From Choristoneura fumiferana (lineage: Eukaryota; Arthropoda; Insecta; Lepidoptera; Tortricidae): a stretch of DNA of 64,000 nucleotides. The stretch covers positions 12,495,561 to 12,559,560 of the forward strand of contig NC_133496.1 of the NCBI RefSeq assembly GCF_025370935.1, read 5' to 3'. The position numbers and the translations under genes were made by a program. Positions 22,002 to 32,859 of this stretch are shown here, one piece after another (the stretch's first letter is position 1; every line of letters begins with the position of its first letter). A model generated the notes under the pieces. That model did no database searches, had not been told where the DNA came from, and saw only the letters and a program-made list of their open reading frames with translations.

Positions 22002-22552
22002 TAATTTGTATGAATGCGCGTAGCCACGTGGTGATTATACTAGCGCGGAGCGAGCCAACGCGTCACTTCCCCTACCACCTAGCCCACGCCGATCGGAATC
22101 GAGCGGTCTGCGTGGCGTCAGCTCGCTCGGCGACACGCGGGGCTGTGCTAATGTAACCACGTTCATACGAAATGTATGTAACCGATTGCACTCCCACGCG
22201 TTGCGACACGCGGCGTGGCTCTAATATAACCCCGGCTTTATACACTATATTGACTTGATTAATTTTAAATTTAAGCACTACCAGTATAATAAGTAACTTA
22301 TTACTAGCTACTTATCACTACAGTTGAGCGCCAGGAGGGATTTTGACTTCGTCAGCAGGGATCCTTGCCATGGTCATGACACTATATTCTTCCGCGGGAC
22401 TCAAACTATCTGTATACCTAATTCCATCTATTTCAGAGGTTTTGACGTTAAAATTAAGGTAACAAATAAACAGATTAACAAAATTTCGCCTTTATAATAT
22501 TAGTAGGATGCGTTTTTAAATAGTTAAGTGCATTTTGTTAACATCCTAAAGT

Positions 22553-22660
22553 TCATCCATACTTAATATTATAAATGCGAAAGTGTGTGTGTTTTTATGC
22601 TTGTGTGTTTGTGTGTATGTTTGTCCGTCTTTCACGTCGATCCGTCGCTCCGTTTCGACG
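22553..22660 (+). repeat. 5' fragment of a Helitron-like element
   Basis: TCCATACTTAATATTATAAA followed by GCGAAAGTGTGTG and GTCCGTCTTTCACGTCG is the usual 5' start of another lepidopteran TC-started family. The 3' part is missing. Confidence 0.5.
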
Positions 22661-23120
22661 TGCACTTAAGCACTCCCAACTGAACACGAATAAGTATCGT
22701 AATGATACCTACCAGCCTACCATAATTTAAATTAATAATGGTCTCTCGTAATTGGAATAAGTTTTAATTGGCCAAGTTTCGATGGCGATCGCTTATATCA
22801 GCTAATTGGTTATGGGAGCTTACCGAGCTGTGAATTATGGAAGGTTTTTTAATTACTGTTTTAATCCGGATTAAAGTAATTGACATAATAATGTATCGTA
22901 TAAAAACCCCGAGACGAGCAGTATACGAATGAATCTTAATAGTGATAATAACATTTTATAATGTTATGAAATGATATATGGATTCTTGTGATCTAAAATA
23001 CATGTTTTTTTTTAGGAAGATTAATGAATTATAACAAATGTACTTATTTCATTAAAATTATGTAAATTAAGATTACCTATCTGAAGAGTCACTAAAAAGA
23101 TTATGTTTATGTTTTTCCAC
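22661..23120. other. noncoding, nothing recognised
   Basis: AT-rich intergenic DNA without supported features. Confidence 0.4.
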
Positions 23121-23616
23121 ATTTTTAGGGTTCCGGAGCCAAAATGGCAAAAACGGAACCCTTATAGTTTCGCCATGTCTGCCTGTCTGTCCGTCCGCGG
23201 CTTTGCTCAGGGACTATCAATGCTAGAAAGCTGTAATTTTGCACCAATATATATGTAAACTATGCCGACAAAATGGTACAATAAAAAAAATAATTTTTTT
23301 TTACAGTACCTCCCATAGACGTAAAGTGGGGGTGATTTTTTTTCTCATCCAACCTTGTAGTGTGTGGTATCGTTGGATAGGTCTTTACCATTAGGGGGTT
23401 ACTAAAACCATTTTTCGTTTCAGTGATTTGTTTGCAAAATATTCAACTTTAAAGTGCAAATTTATACTAAAATCGAGCGGCCCCCCCCCCTCTAAAATCT
23501 AAACCGATGGGTGGAAAAATTTGAAAAAAATCAGGTGGTTGTAAGTATATCAAACTTACAAGGAAAACTATAACGGTTCAGTTTCTTGAGAATTATTAGT
23601 TGTTTAAACCCTTTAC

Positions 23617-24388
23617 CAGGCGAAGGATATATTCTCCCACATCTTATATCGGTTACCGTAGTCAGTTTTAACTCCAAACCTCCTACAAAATATTTTGTCG
23701 TTCCCTGAAAATAGTATTTTATTATCTTCATTCACAACACGCTTCTAAATCGCGTAATATATCTTTGGCAGCCGTTTAGATTCACTTGAACTCTAATTTC
23801 AGTAAACTACGTTGAAATTGGAACACTTTCCTTAATTTCTATGAAACAGAAGTACATAGATCGAACAATTTTTGATATTTTATAGATTTTGAGTGTTGAA
23901 AGGTAATGTAATATTAAACATTGCTAAATATTCATGCATTTTTGTGTATGACCAAAATTAGGATGTGGGTTGACATTATCCCATGGCCTTATTAGAGTTT
24001 AACTGTGCGGGAGCTATTCTTCCCATGGCCCGGTAAATTGTCTAGTCGTGTCATAAAAACTAGCGTAAGTAATAAACTGTTTTTGTGTTCAACTAGAGCG
24101 AATTCATGTACCTAGCTGTAAAATCTCCTTTTAAAGACTTTCCCTGAATAATAAGATGTGGGAGGATATATCCCATCGCCTGATCAAGAATATAATAAGA
24201 CAAAATCGAGTATGACAGTTAATTACTTAGACAGGCGATGGGATAACCGTAACCCACATTTTTATTTCTGGTTTAAAGGAACATCTCCGACTTTCGTAAA
24301 TACATTTTTTACAAGGCGTTAAATACGGTTGTAACAGTATATAAAGTACGTATGAAGACACGCTAGTTCTAAGGGGCCTGGTAAAGGG
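23617..24388. mobile_element. piggyBac-like MITE
   Basis: The ends read CCCTTTACCAGGC (left, from about 23619) and its complement GCCTGGTAAAGGG (right, to 24388). TTAA stands at the right edge and, one base off, at the left (TTTAAA), which fits a TTAA-inserting piggyBac type. Words like CCCATCGCCTG and GATGTGGG recur inside in both directions. Insertion is proven by the host repeat continuing on both sides. No transposase. Confidence 0.6.
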
Positions 24389-24620
24389 TTAAGAGTAAAT
24401 AGCAGCCTAAGGTATAAAATATACCTAAACTTGGAATATTCCGTACAAAATATCTTTAGGATCTTTAGAAAAATATTACTTAATGACGACCGGATGGCCA
24501 AGTGGTTAGAGAACCTGACTACGAAGCTTGAGGTCCTGGGTTCGATTCCCGGTCGGGGCTGATATTTGTATGCACAATACGAATGTTTGTTCTCGAGTCT
24601 TGGATGTTTAATATGTATCT

Positions 24621-26455
24621 GGGTAAGGCCGCGAATTTTGACCAATGTGACATAAAAAAAATACGTGACGTTACCATAAAACGTAACGCAAATTTTTATA
24701 AAGCCTAGATCAAACTGGTAAAAATTCCCATTAGATAACGTATGTATGAAAAAAAAATACATCTCATATAATAAAGTGAAGTTTTTATTTTTACTAGAAC
24801 TTTCTGACGATACTGATCTTAAATCTGTCCTATATGAGATCTATAGAGCTAAACATGAGAATGTGGAAGTAGAAGTACCCTCTAGTTGACGAACATCTTT
24901 CCAAAAGTGTATCTTTACATGCCTCTCTGACTGACACTGACAATAAGGTGCACATTTATAAGCATAACGAATTTGGATGTGGTTTTTTTTTATTCGACTG
25001 GATGGCAAACGATCAAATGAGTAAGAGATCACCACCGCCCATAAAAATCTGCAACACCAGGGGTATTGCAGACGCGTTGCCAACCTAGAGGCCTATGATG
25101 GGATACCTCGTGCCAGTAATTTCACCGGCTGTCTTACTCACCACGCCGAAACACAACAGTGCAAGCACTGCTGCTTCACGGCAGGATTAGCGAGGAAGAT
25201 GGTGGTAGCAATCCGGGCGGACCTTGCACAAGGTCCTACCACCTAGTTGTGAGCATGCTTGTGACTTCGACTGTACAAGCTATTAAATACCTCAAAGAAA
25301 TGGCCAAAACCCTAAATCACAGGTTTACCAATTTAGGAAGTAGTATCTTAGTTAAGTGGACAATGTAAAAAGATGTTTTTGGAAATAAATTATTATGATT
25401 ATTAAGTTTAGGTAACAAATGAACTAAGTAGGTAAGTGAATCTCTCCGTTTGTCTCTCACTTTAAATACGCTATGCATGTAGCAGGACGTGAACACAGAA
25501 CTCGCCACAATTCTCTTGTGCCGATCCCTGCACCCACAGATTAAAATTTATTTAACTTCAAAATATCCATCTAACTAACTTACTGTGCGTGCAGTCATTG
25601 AAACCTAATAATAAACTGGTGTAAGTTAGAATTTTTCTGTGTGAACTTCCCTTACCACATTTTTTCGTTACGTTATGTACAAAATACGTAGCATTTTGTA
25701 AAAATGTAACGTAATCGTAACGAAAGTGTAACGTATTTTATACAAAAAATCGTTTATCATGGTGAATAACGACATTTTGAACATAATAACATATGCCACT
25801 TACATGGAAAAGATACCCTATCGTATGAAAAAACAACCAGTTAAAAATAATCACTACTTACCTTAAAATCGAACAAGCACTTTCGACGTTTTTTCGAAAA
25901 AAACCTCCGCGTCACTTTTGATGGCTGTTTGTCAACAAACTGATGAGATTTATTTATCTCATCGATGTTGCCCTATTAGAGTATTAGTTGCCAGTGTACA
26001 AAAACAAATTTCTACCGAAATTGGCGTTAAGGTAGCTAAAAAAGCGTCACCTAAGTATTCGTAACGAAAACGTGGTTTTTTGGCACGTGAAAAGAAATAA
26101 ATATAAAACATGAAAATTATTTGATTATCATGATTCCGCAATCGGTAGGACTATCGTTATATCATAAAATTTTCGTTTAAACAAAATCATGATCATGAGA
26201 AGTTAAGTAGCATGAAAAATAATAAGGTATTAAGTACTCGTGTCAAAAAAATAGTCAATTTTCGTTACGTTTTGGACGGTAATATATTTTTATTATTTTT
26301 TTAAAAGGGTTTAAATCAATTATCTCATTTGCGACCTGAGATTTATATCGTGTCATATAATAAAAAAAAATTAAACCTCTAGGTGTTATCAGTTTTTTTT
26401 TATCAGCCTTCCAAATTTGAAACGTCCAAATTGGTCAAAATTCGCGGCCTTACCC
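24621..26455. mobile_element. 1.8-kb nonautonomous DNA transposon, 26-bp TIR
   Basis: The ends are perfect 26-bp inverted repeats beginning GGGTAAGGCCGCGAATTTTG. The element is bracketed by a 4-bp duplication ATCT (24617-24620 and 26456-26459) inside a SINE, so both edges are fixed to the base. It holds no transposase. TAACG-rich words recur between 24660 and 25740. It contains a copy of another repeat at 24984-25245. Superfamily unknown: GGG ends with 4-bp duplications fit none of the commonest groups well; Sola or Ginger types are possible. Confidence 0.85.
24984..25245 (+). repeat. interspersed repeat (TTCGACTGGATGG family), copy 2
   Basis: Fuller copy of the sequence at 12455-12708, preceded by a T run. 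It includes the middle part CACCGGCTGTCTTACTCACC missing from copy 1. It lies inside the transposon 24621-26455, so it is the youngest layer of the nest. The + strand frame at 25159-25368 is part of it and not a host gene. Confidence 0.75.
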
Positions 26456-26650
26456 ATCTAAGTATGTATTTATCTATACAATTATGTTTATCCATTGCCT
26501 AGTACCATAGTACAAGCTTTGCTTAGTTTGGGACTAGGTCAATTGGTGTCAAGTGTCCCATGATATTTATTTATTTATTATTTTTCCGTAATGGCTAAGG
26601 AACCCTATTTCGGGCGTGTTCGAGTTCGACACGCTCTTGGCCGGTTTTTA

Positions 26651-27300
26651 TGAAGAGTTTTCGAAAACTAATTTTCATTTTATTAATAATAGAATATTTT
26701 AAAACGAATGCCTTGATCTGGATTGTTATTGATGCTAACTATACACATCTCAAATGATGTAAATTAAGGTGATAGACACTAAAAAGGTAATGTGTATGTT
26801 TTTCTGCATTTTTATGAAAAGTTTTCGAAACTTATTTTCATTTTATTAGTGCCTGATAGAATATATATAAACGAACACCTTGATCTGGATTATTATTGAT
26901 GCTAACTGTACACATCTCAGTAGATAAAAGAACAATTTAACTTAGAACAAAACTAAGATAAGAAGATTGTAAGTAAACCTTCACGGTCCCTTAGGGTTGA
27001 ATTATTAAGTGTGTTTGGGACACATTTTGAAAGCGACGTGGTAATGCATTGAGTGACGACTTATGTAAGATTAAGAAAACTGAAAGATAAAAGAACTTGT
27101 TAGTTCAATAAAAGTTAAAAAAAACTTTTCTCTCAGAAATATATTGTATGTATGTATAAGTTGACGCCTTAGTATTTTAAAGCAAAGTACCTATACTTCG
27201 TTTTATTTTAGAAAGAAGGTAAGTCATCACACATCATTAATCATTTACATTATTTTGGTTTCAGTAATATTATTATGAAAAGCGTTTTTCCATAACGTTT
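26651..27300. other. noncoding; short internal duplication
   Basis: A block of about 90 bp is repeated: 26650-26750 and 26815-26910 share GAGTTTTCGAAAACT-like, TTCATTTTATTA and CTTGATCTGGATT with ATTGATGCTAACT. No gene. Confidence 0.5.
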
Positions 27301-27417
27301 GCGTTTGCTAGCAACCTGTCGCTATTGTACCGTTTTTGTCAAACTTAAAACCTTAAATAGCTAAAAGTGGCTCCGAAGCGGTAACGTTTCGTGTGCTCTG
27401 CCTACCCCATTTGGGAA
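27300..27417 (+). repeat. interspersed repeat, first of an inverted pair
   Basis: AAAGTGGCTCCGAAGCGGTA, ACGTTTCGTGTGCTCTGCCT and CCCATTTGGGAA match in reverse complement the block 41440-41522, which is next to an AC microsatellite. The copy ends at the assembly gap 27418-27427. Confidence 0.65.
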
Positions 27418-27427
27418 NNNNNNNNNN
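27418..27427. other. assembly gap (10 N)
   Basis: Ten unresolved bases at the edge of the repeat 27300-27417. In the sister copy at 41385-41421 an AC microsatellite follows, so a simple repeat may have been cut out here. Confidence 0.95.
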
Positions 27428-27678
27428 AGACAAATTTGCAAGCAAAAGCTAAAAGGAAATAAAATAAAATTGTCTTCTTACCTATTAAATAAATATATGG
27501 TCCATGCTATCAATTATTAAGGACAGGTCAAGACGGAGCGCGTTTTGCGCGCGAGAGCACTCGCGCGTGGACACTCGCGCGTTCCCGAGGTAGATACTAG
27601 AGGTACATACACCCCGACCAGATGCTAAACGCGCGAGAGTCTGGACAGGCTCTTAGAATTTAATAGAACAATTTTATT

Positions 27679-27841
27679 AAATGATATTGTAACGGATAAC
27701 TAAGTAGAGCGGTGGCGCGTAGTGTGCGTGTTGCGGCAGCCGCCGAGTCGCGTGCTCCTGAGAAGAAGGGCTAGGAAATAGCCCGAAACATGTCGAGTTA
27801 AACTCGATTTAAGACGTGAGTTATCCGTTACAATATCATTT
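27679..27841. repeat. element bounded by a perfect 23-bp inverted repeat
   Basis: 27679-27701 (AAATGATATTGTAACGGATA...) returns exactly in reverse complement at 27819-27841. Between them lies a GC-rich block with GGCTAGGAAATAGCCCGAAA and GTCGAGTTAAACTCGA (itself a palindrome). I have seen the inner words as a common lepidopteran repeat but cannot name its class. Confidence 0.6.
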
Positions 27842-30329
27842 AACATGAGTGAGTCTCACGGTAGTTTCATGTACAAAACAATTTTATTGTTTCAAAAGGG
27901 ATGAATGCTGAGACAAAAGTTAACCGATACAGTTTCAATGTTAAACAGGGTAGAAAGTTGAGATGGGGCAGCAAGGGCAGCTACTCGTAGTCTAATGGTA
28001 ATGTAATTACGACTTCCACGCGTGCTAACCGAAAGTTAGGCAGTTTCAAACAATTAAAACCATCTCATTATTAGATCTCGAGCAAATTCTTAATGATAAT
28101 ATAAGTGCCACAATTATAAGCATTAGCCCAAATTGGGATTGGTTCATTAGAATAATGGAGAACGTCCGTCAAGCATAATTTTATTTTAGTTTTGTAGTCG
28201 AAATAGCAGAATTTTTATTTTTGTTTTTTTTTTATAGAGGGGTACTATTTTGACCCACAGGCCCTTGACCAGTTTTATTTATTTAATATTTTAATGAGGT
28301 ATATCAAAATACTAACTAGGTATTCAAAAATAATCTAGAATTTGTAGACGTTGAAATAAAACTTTTAAAATAGTATCTACATAGTTAATATTGGGGAATA
28401 TGCGAATTATGTTTTGTCTAGTCTGAATCCAGAAAACGTTATCATTACTCTTTGTCATTGCCACAGAATTAGAATAGATTCACTTAGATTATGCGATATA
28501 CCTTACCATATCATTTGTTGAGTTTACTAAAGCCAGCCTCGGGGAGTTTAAAAAAACAATTGACGTATGAAAGGTTAAGAACCTGCGAGAACACAAAAAG
28601 CATCCACGAAATTGCACCCAGCCAACCTCGACGACGTATTTAATAACAAAAAAAAACTTTGCTACGGTTATACATATAGAAGCAAAAAATATAAGGCTAC
28701 TGTCTGCTATTAAAAAATGGTAGGTACGATTTGTACATAACAGAGTATTAATAACTTCTCCGTATTTACACAACTATTGCACTGCGCATTGAAATAAAAA
28801 CTACCTACTTAAGCCGCTAAATCGCGTTTATGCTACCTGTTTGGGTATTCGCGTTGTGAGCCCTTGCTGGTATCGTGACCATAACAATTGCTACCCGTGG
28901 CCATGACACCTGAAAGGGGTCGGAACTGAAACGAGTAACACAACACACGATGGAAATTACAAGAATTAGGAAAATATTTTACATATTACCTAGACTTCAT
29001 GTCCAAGGCCTTCAGGTCCAACTATTTTATTATCCATTAGTTTATTAAATCCTTTCCAGAGGGAATTAAAACCACTTTTAAACAATAAACTTGACTCTTT
29101 ACCTATGTATCCACTAATAATATTCAGCCGCATAAAACATGCCATACCTAACATCCACGTACTGGTGGGTATAGTTTGTGAGCTCCAATTTTGTAAAACT
29201 CGTATGACTTTTATTTCGCTCGCTCCGTTGTGGGTAATATGTAATATATTAGGTTTCTTTAAACTTTCTTAATATTAAAAAGCGAATATTTCTTTACTCG
29301 ATGTTTTACGTAGAGACTATTTAGTTCGATCTAGCCAATCAAGTGTTCTGTTGACTCCCACTCCTCAAACTCACATTGAGATTCATAGATATTCCATATT
29401 TATTAAGTTGTTTCTTTTATTGTGCCCTTTCACATTTGTCGTTCATCTGGTAGTACTTTGCCTTTGCCGCAGGGCTTGCGAATGAGCCTCGACAATATTG
29501 GAATTATCGGTGCGAGTGATGGCCTTCGCACTCCGCAGATTTGTTGAAATATAAAAGAGAATAAATAGATATACGAAAGATCGGCAGACGAGATTGCGTG
29601 AAAGTTTTTTCCGAATTTCCCAATATATCCGAAAACGTTTAATGTTATAGAAGGAGATAATTGAATAGGAGAGGAGATATATGTTTAGATATTTTCGTGG
29701 TTGTAACTTCTGATGGTGGTTGGGCCCATCTTAGTGGTTCAATCAATTTCGCTGCTAACTAACTAACTACTCCAAAATATGAATTTCAAACCGAGATAAA
29801 TATAATGAATTTCAGTCGTTCGTTACTTTGAAACGAAATATTTGGATTGGATTAAAAGCCAAATCAAAGTCGCTGGTTTGAAGTATAAAACTTTTTCGTT
29901 GTTGCGATTTTTAAGAGGGGCCTCTAAATTACGTATTTATGTATAAAAATACATTTCAAAATGAGATACCTACGTATTTTGTGGACATGTACCTATAATA
30001 TGTAGATTTTGCAGGTCCTTGCAAATAACTTCTTTGTCTGATGTCTCACAGGCATTCCTGACGCGTTCAACCGTAGCGAAACTACAACTCACTCCTCCGG
30101 GAAATTCAAGCAGTTCCCATTTAAACGGTTTGCTCTACCTTCGGGTAAAACAAACCTCGCCTCGCCTGTCGATACCTTCAGGTGCAGAGCAAAATACACA
30201 CATTTATTTCTCATTTGTTTACTAGTAAACTAAGTTTTTACCTTCGATGCTTTGTCTGTTTAGTGCTTAGGATATTCACGAGTACAGGTACTAACGGGTT
30301 TTATTAATGTTTGTTGTCAATCTTTACTT
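27842..30329. other. noncoding stretch, nothing supportable
   Basis: About 2.5 kb without a recognised gene or repeat boundary. The open frames at 28489-28773 (minus, 94 codons) and 30019-30225 (plus, 68 codons) have no family features and odd residue composition, so I do not call them genes. Confidence 0.4.
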
Positions 30330-30530
30330 TTTAACACCGACGCAAAAAGAGGGGTGTTATAGCTTATAAGTTTGACCACTACATGTGGTGTAGACACACA
30401 CATATGTATCGTTATGTGGCATTATAGCTCCCAAACGGATGAACCGATTTGATGCCGTTTGTATTCAATCGAAAGCTAGTTTAGTCAAAATGATTTTAAG
30501 ACAAGTTTTCAACTTTTCTAGGTGGTTGTG
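30330..30530 (+). repeat. dispersed CCCCGACGCAAAAA repeat, copy 3
   Basis: ACACCGACGCAAAAAGAGGG, GTGTTATAG, AAGTTTGACC and GATGAACCGATTTGATGC in the family order; more worn than copies 4 and 5. Confidence 0.7.
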
Positions 30531-31840
30531 ATTTTTTAGTTCCTTAATTGAATTTGGTTACAGAAGACCTATAATATTGCTAGGGCCTACGTTCGTTTAT
30601 CATAGAGTTTAAAAAAACCCGACTTGTCATATTTCTACACAACATGTCTATTTCTATTACCGGATAATACTTATGTAGACAACCAAACGTTTCCCAGTCG
30701 TGTGTCGCAGTCAGCCACTCAGCCACTTCCCCGGATGGAATTAGCTAATTAGATCGCTCCCACCCGAGCGTTAGTGGATTATGTGACATGCAACCTTTAT
30801 AGACCAGATACACGTTTATTTGCGGATATTTACATTGGAGCGTAGCTAATAGATCCCTAAAGCGCCTTATAAGCCTAGTTTAAACCTGCAGGAAAAATGG
30901 TGCAAGTTGTATTACATTGAGGCGCTCGATTGACGATAAAAAACTCGTTGGCCTTACGCCCCGCAAGTAATGTAACTTGCACGATTTTTCTTGCAGGTCT
31001 AATCCGGGCATTAGATAAAAAGAAAAAAAAAACAAGAATCACGGCATGGAGCTATTCTATTCATCTTGAGCTTTTATCCAATTTATACTACATTCGTGAT
31101 GTTTCAGTAGTACCTATTTTAAATATTTATGATTTTATATTAAGGTGAAATAGCTCCGTTGTCGTGTTTACTCTAGCAGGCTTATAAAAACCGGATGACA
31201 AAAGAAATTCAGATGTCAGAGATCAGATACTTGACTTTATGTCGGATTTTTATATACTTTCATATCTTGTTCACCGGCTCAAGATACAGGGCCAGCACAA
31301 GGCCCAGTTTTGGGCTATTAAGGGTGATGTGTTATTATAGAAGGCTCTAAACGACCCATTGGGCACTCGCTTGCCTGAAAATATCCAACAGTAACCTTGA
31401 CCGCCTTGCTCCATTGCGCTCGTGCGACTCTATTAAACTCGCATCAAAAACATACACAAATAACTGCTATACTCACTTATTATACTCCGATTTATGTATC
31501 CAATGTAGTATCGGGAATATGTTCGTGCAGATATGTAAACCCGCCTCAATAATCCATTGGCTTAAATCTGACTCGTAGCCTCAGTCATGATAAGCCCGCT
31601 TTACACCCTCGTCTGGGAAACATAATATAATAAGCATAGCGAACGCTAATATTATGTGAATTGAATATTAAGTACCGACCGTTAACCGTGTATGTATTCA
31701 TTTTCTTATCATATTTCCTACTATTCAATCATTATAACGAATTTCACTGCAGCTACTCTTACTTTGCAATGACCTAGGACTCTTTATTGCGTTAAATGTC
31801 ATGACATTAGAAAGTATCGTAAAGTTTCAACTACAACAAC
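30531..31840. other. noncoding; a short inverted word pair
   Basis: No gene. AAACCTGCAGGAAAAATGGTGC-like sequence near 30882 returns in reverse near 30972-30995 (GCACGATTTTTCTTGCAGGT), giving an imperfect inverted pair around 30880-31000, possibly a small MITE. Confidence 0.35.
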
Positions 31841-32004
31841 TGTTAAATAATATGCAATGGATTACCGTGGATTTATATTTATTACTCTCATACACAACAC
31901 AAATCATTCAAGAGACAATTCAAATGTAACAGCGTCAAGTCTTCTTCCTTTAACCATAGATATTAAAACTATTACTACAGAGGTTACAAATCATTGCTTT
32001 AACA
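31841..32004 (-). repeat. 3' LTR of copia element 2
   Basis: Reads TGTTAAA...TTTAACA on the + strand, so it starts with TG and ends with CA in both orientations. Identical to 34894-35057. Confidence 0.95.
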
Positions 32005-32039
32005 CACCTCCTTGATTTGTGACCTTTACAACCCATTAA

Positions 32040-32859
32040 ATACATTCAAACTAATAATTAAGTACACATTTATCATCTCTAATGCCTAATAACTCTCTAA
32101 ATTTCTGAAACTTAATTCTTCCTAAAGCTTTTGTTAACATATCAGCTATCTGCTCATCAGTCGATATTTTTTGAACCTTAATTAACCCCTTCTTTTCGTA
32201 ATCATTCACAAAATGGTAACTTATGTCAATGTGTTTCGAATTCTTGGAAAACTTCCCACATTTCTAGACAAACCAATTGCCCCTGTATTGTCTTCATATA
32301 TATTTATACCGTTTTTAATTTCAACATCTAAATCCCCTAATACACCTTTAATTGGCAATACCTCTTCAACACAATCTGGTACAGTCGCATCACAAGTATT
32401 TACATAAACTACGAAATCTTTATATTTTTCTGGCACTTTTCTTGTTCTCTGTGGTCTTCCATATTCAATCACTTCTCTAGTTTCTTGTAGTGCCAATTGA
32501 TCTCCTGTATCCTCAACCGCGTCTTCAAATACTTCATTATTTTCGTCTTCACTTCCATCTTCATTATTTTCAATCACTCTAGCAGTCTCATCTATAAATG
32601 TTACATGTCTTGTTTCAGTCATTTTATTGTCTACTAATATTTTATATCCCGTATTTGTGTATCCTACTAAAATACCTTTAACTCCTTTTGGATTTAGTTT
32701 CGACGTTCTTTTTGCTTCAGGAATTCTCACAAAAACCTTACTTCCAATTATTCTCATTTTTGACACATCGGGCTTTCTTCCAGTAAATATTTCATAAGGC
32801 GTTCTTTTTATTACTGTATTCGTTAACAGTCTATTTCCTATGTACACTGCAGTCTCCAC
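32040..32859 (-). pseudogene. integrase end joined to RNase H tail (copia 2)
   Basis: The open frame 32859-32221 begins in the late integrase region (AVYIGNRLL, then PYEIFTGRKPD, KVFVRIPEAKR, GYTNTGYKI) and runs to a polymerase-linker segment (RPQRTRKVPEKYKDF). It then passes at once into an RNase H segment (NIYEDNTGAIGLSRN). The whole reverse transcriptase, including any YVDD box, is missing between. After 32221 the RNase H tail goes on in another frame to about 32040 (TDEQIADMLTKA). So there is one internal deletion of roughly 1-1.5 kb by family length plus at least one frameshift. Confidence 0.85.

Larger units (their letters stand above)
21471..22239. mobile_element. MITE with about 42-bp terminal inverted repeats
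   Basis: Starts AAAGCCGGGGTTATATTAGA and ends in its reverse complement; the perfect match continues through the CACGCCGCGTGTCGCAACGC block, about 42 bp in all. If the outer AA/TT is counted as the start, flanking TA on both sides would be the target duplication; this is uncertain. It contains two further insertions, 21533-21765 and about 21807-22001. Noncoding. Confidence 0.8.
21327..22509 (-). mobile_element. Helitron-like (Lep1-type) copy split by a MITE nest
   Basis: CTAG at 21327-21330 followed by CTGTTGCCCGTG begins the 3' end; the 5' end is at about 22390-22509, ending CTTTATAATATTAGTAGGA. Against the unbroken copy at 39507-39711 the middle is interrupted: the MITE 21471-22239 and a little extra sequence sit between the two halves. 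The order of events is therefore Helitron-like first, MITE later. Confidence 0.55.
24484..26583 (+). mobile_element. tRNA-derived SINE split by a DNA transposon
   Basis: The tRNA-like head (ACGACCGGATGGCCAAGTGG, B-box GGTTCGATTCCCGG) and the first part of the body run from 24484 to 24620. The body resumes at 26456 with ATCTAAGTATG and ends with GACTAGGTCAATTGG, CCATGATA and a TTTA tail at 26570-26583. Compared with the intact SINE at 15955-16220, nothing is missing except the space taken by the insertion 24621-26455. Confidence 0.85.
23125..26650 (+). repeat. GGGTTCCG interspersed repeat, broken into three pieces
   Basis: This is the bottom layer of a nest. The pieces 23125-23620, 24389-24482 and 26581-26650, read one after another, match the uninterrupted minus-strand copy at 62227-62830 in the same order: GGGTTCCGGAGCCAAAA, TAGTTTCGCCATGTCTG, TACCTCCCATAGACG, TCATCCAACCTTGTAGTG, then GCAGCCTAAGGTATAAAA, TTGGAATATTCCGT, AAAAATATTACTT, and finally TAATGGCTAAGGAACCC with CACGCTCTTGGCCGG. 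The gaps are filled by a piggyBac-like MITE and by a SINE. Class of the repeat itself unknown; no inverted ends, no reading frame. Confidence 0.75.

Noticed and set aside
24487..24560. Possible tRNA gene (also at 16140-16220 and 485-550)
   Set aside because: The A and B boxes are present but the acceptor stem is not, and the sequences go on into a SINE body with a TTTA tail.
28489..28773. 94-codon minus-strand frame
   Set aside because: No recognisable domain, no splice or start context, and AT-rich composition like its surroundings.
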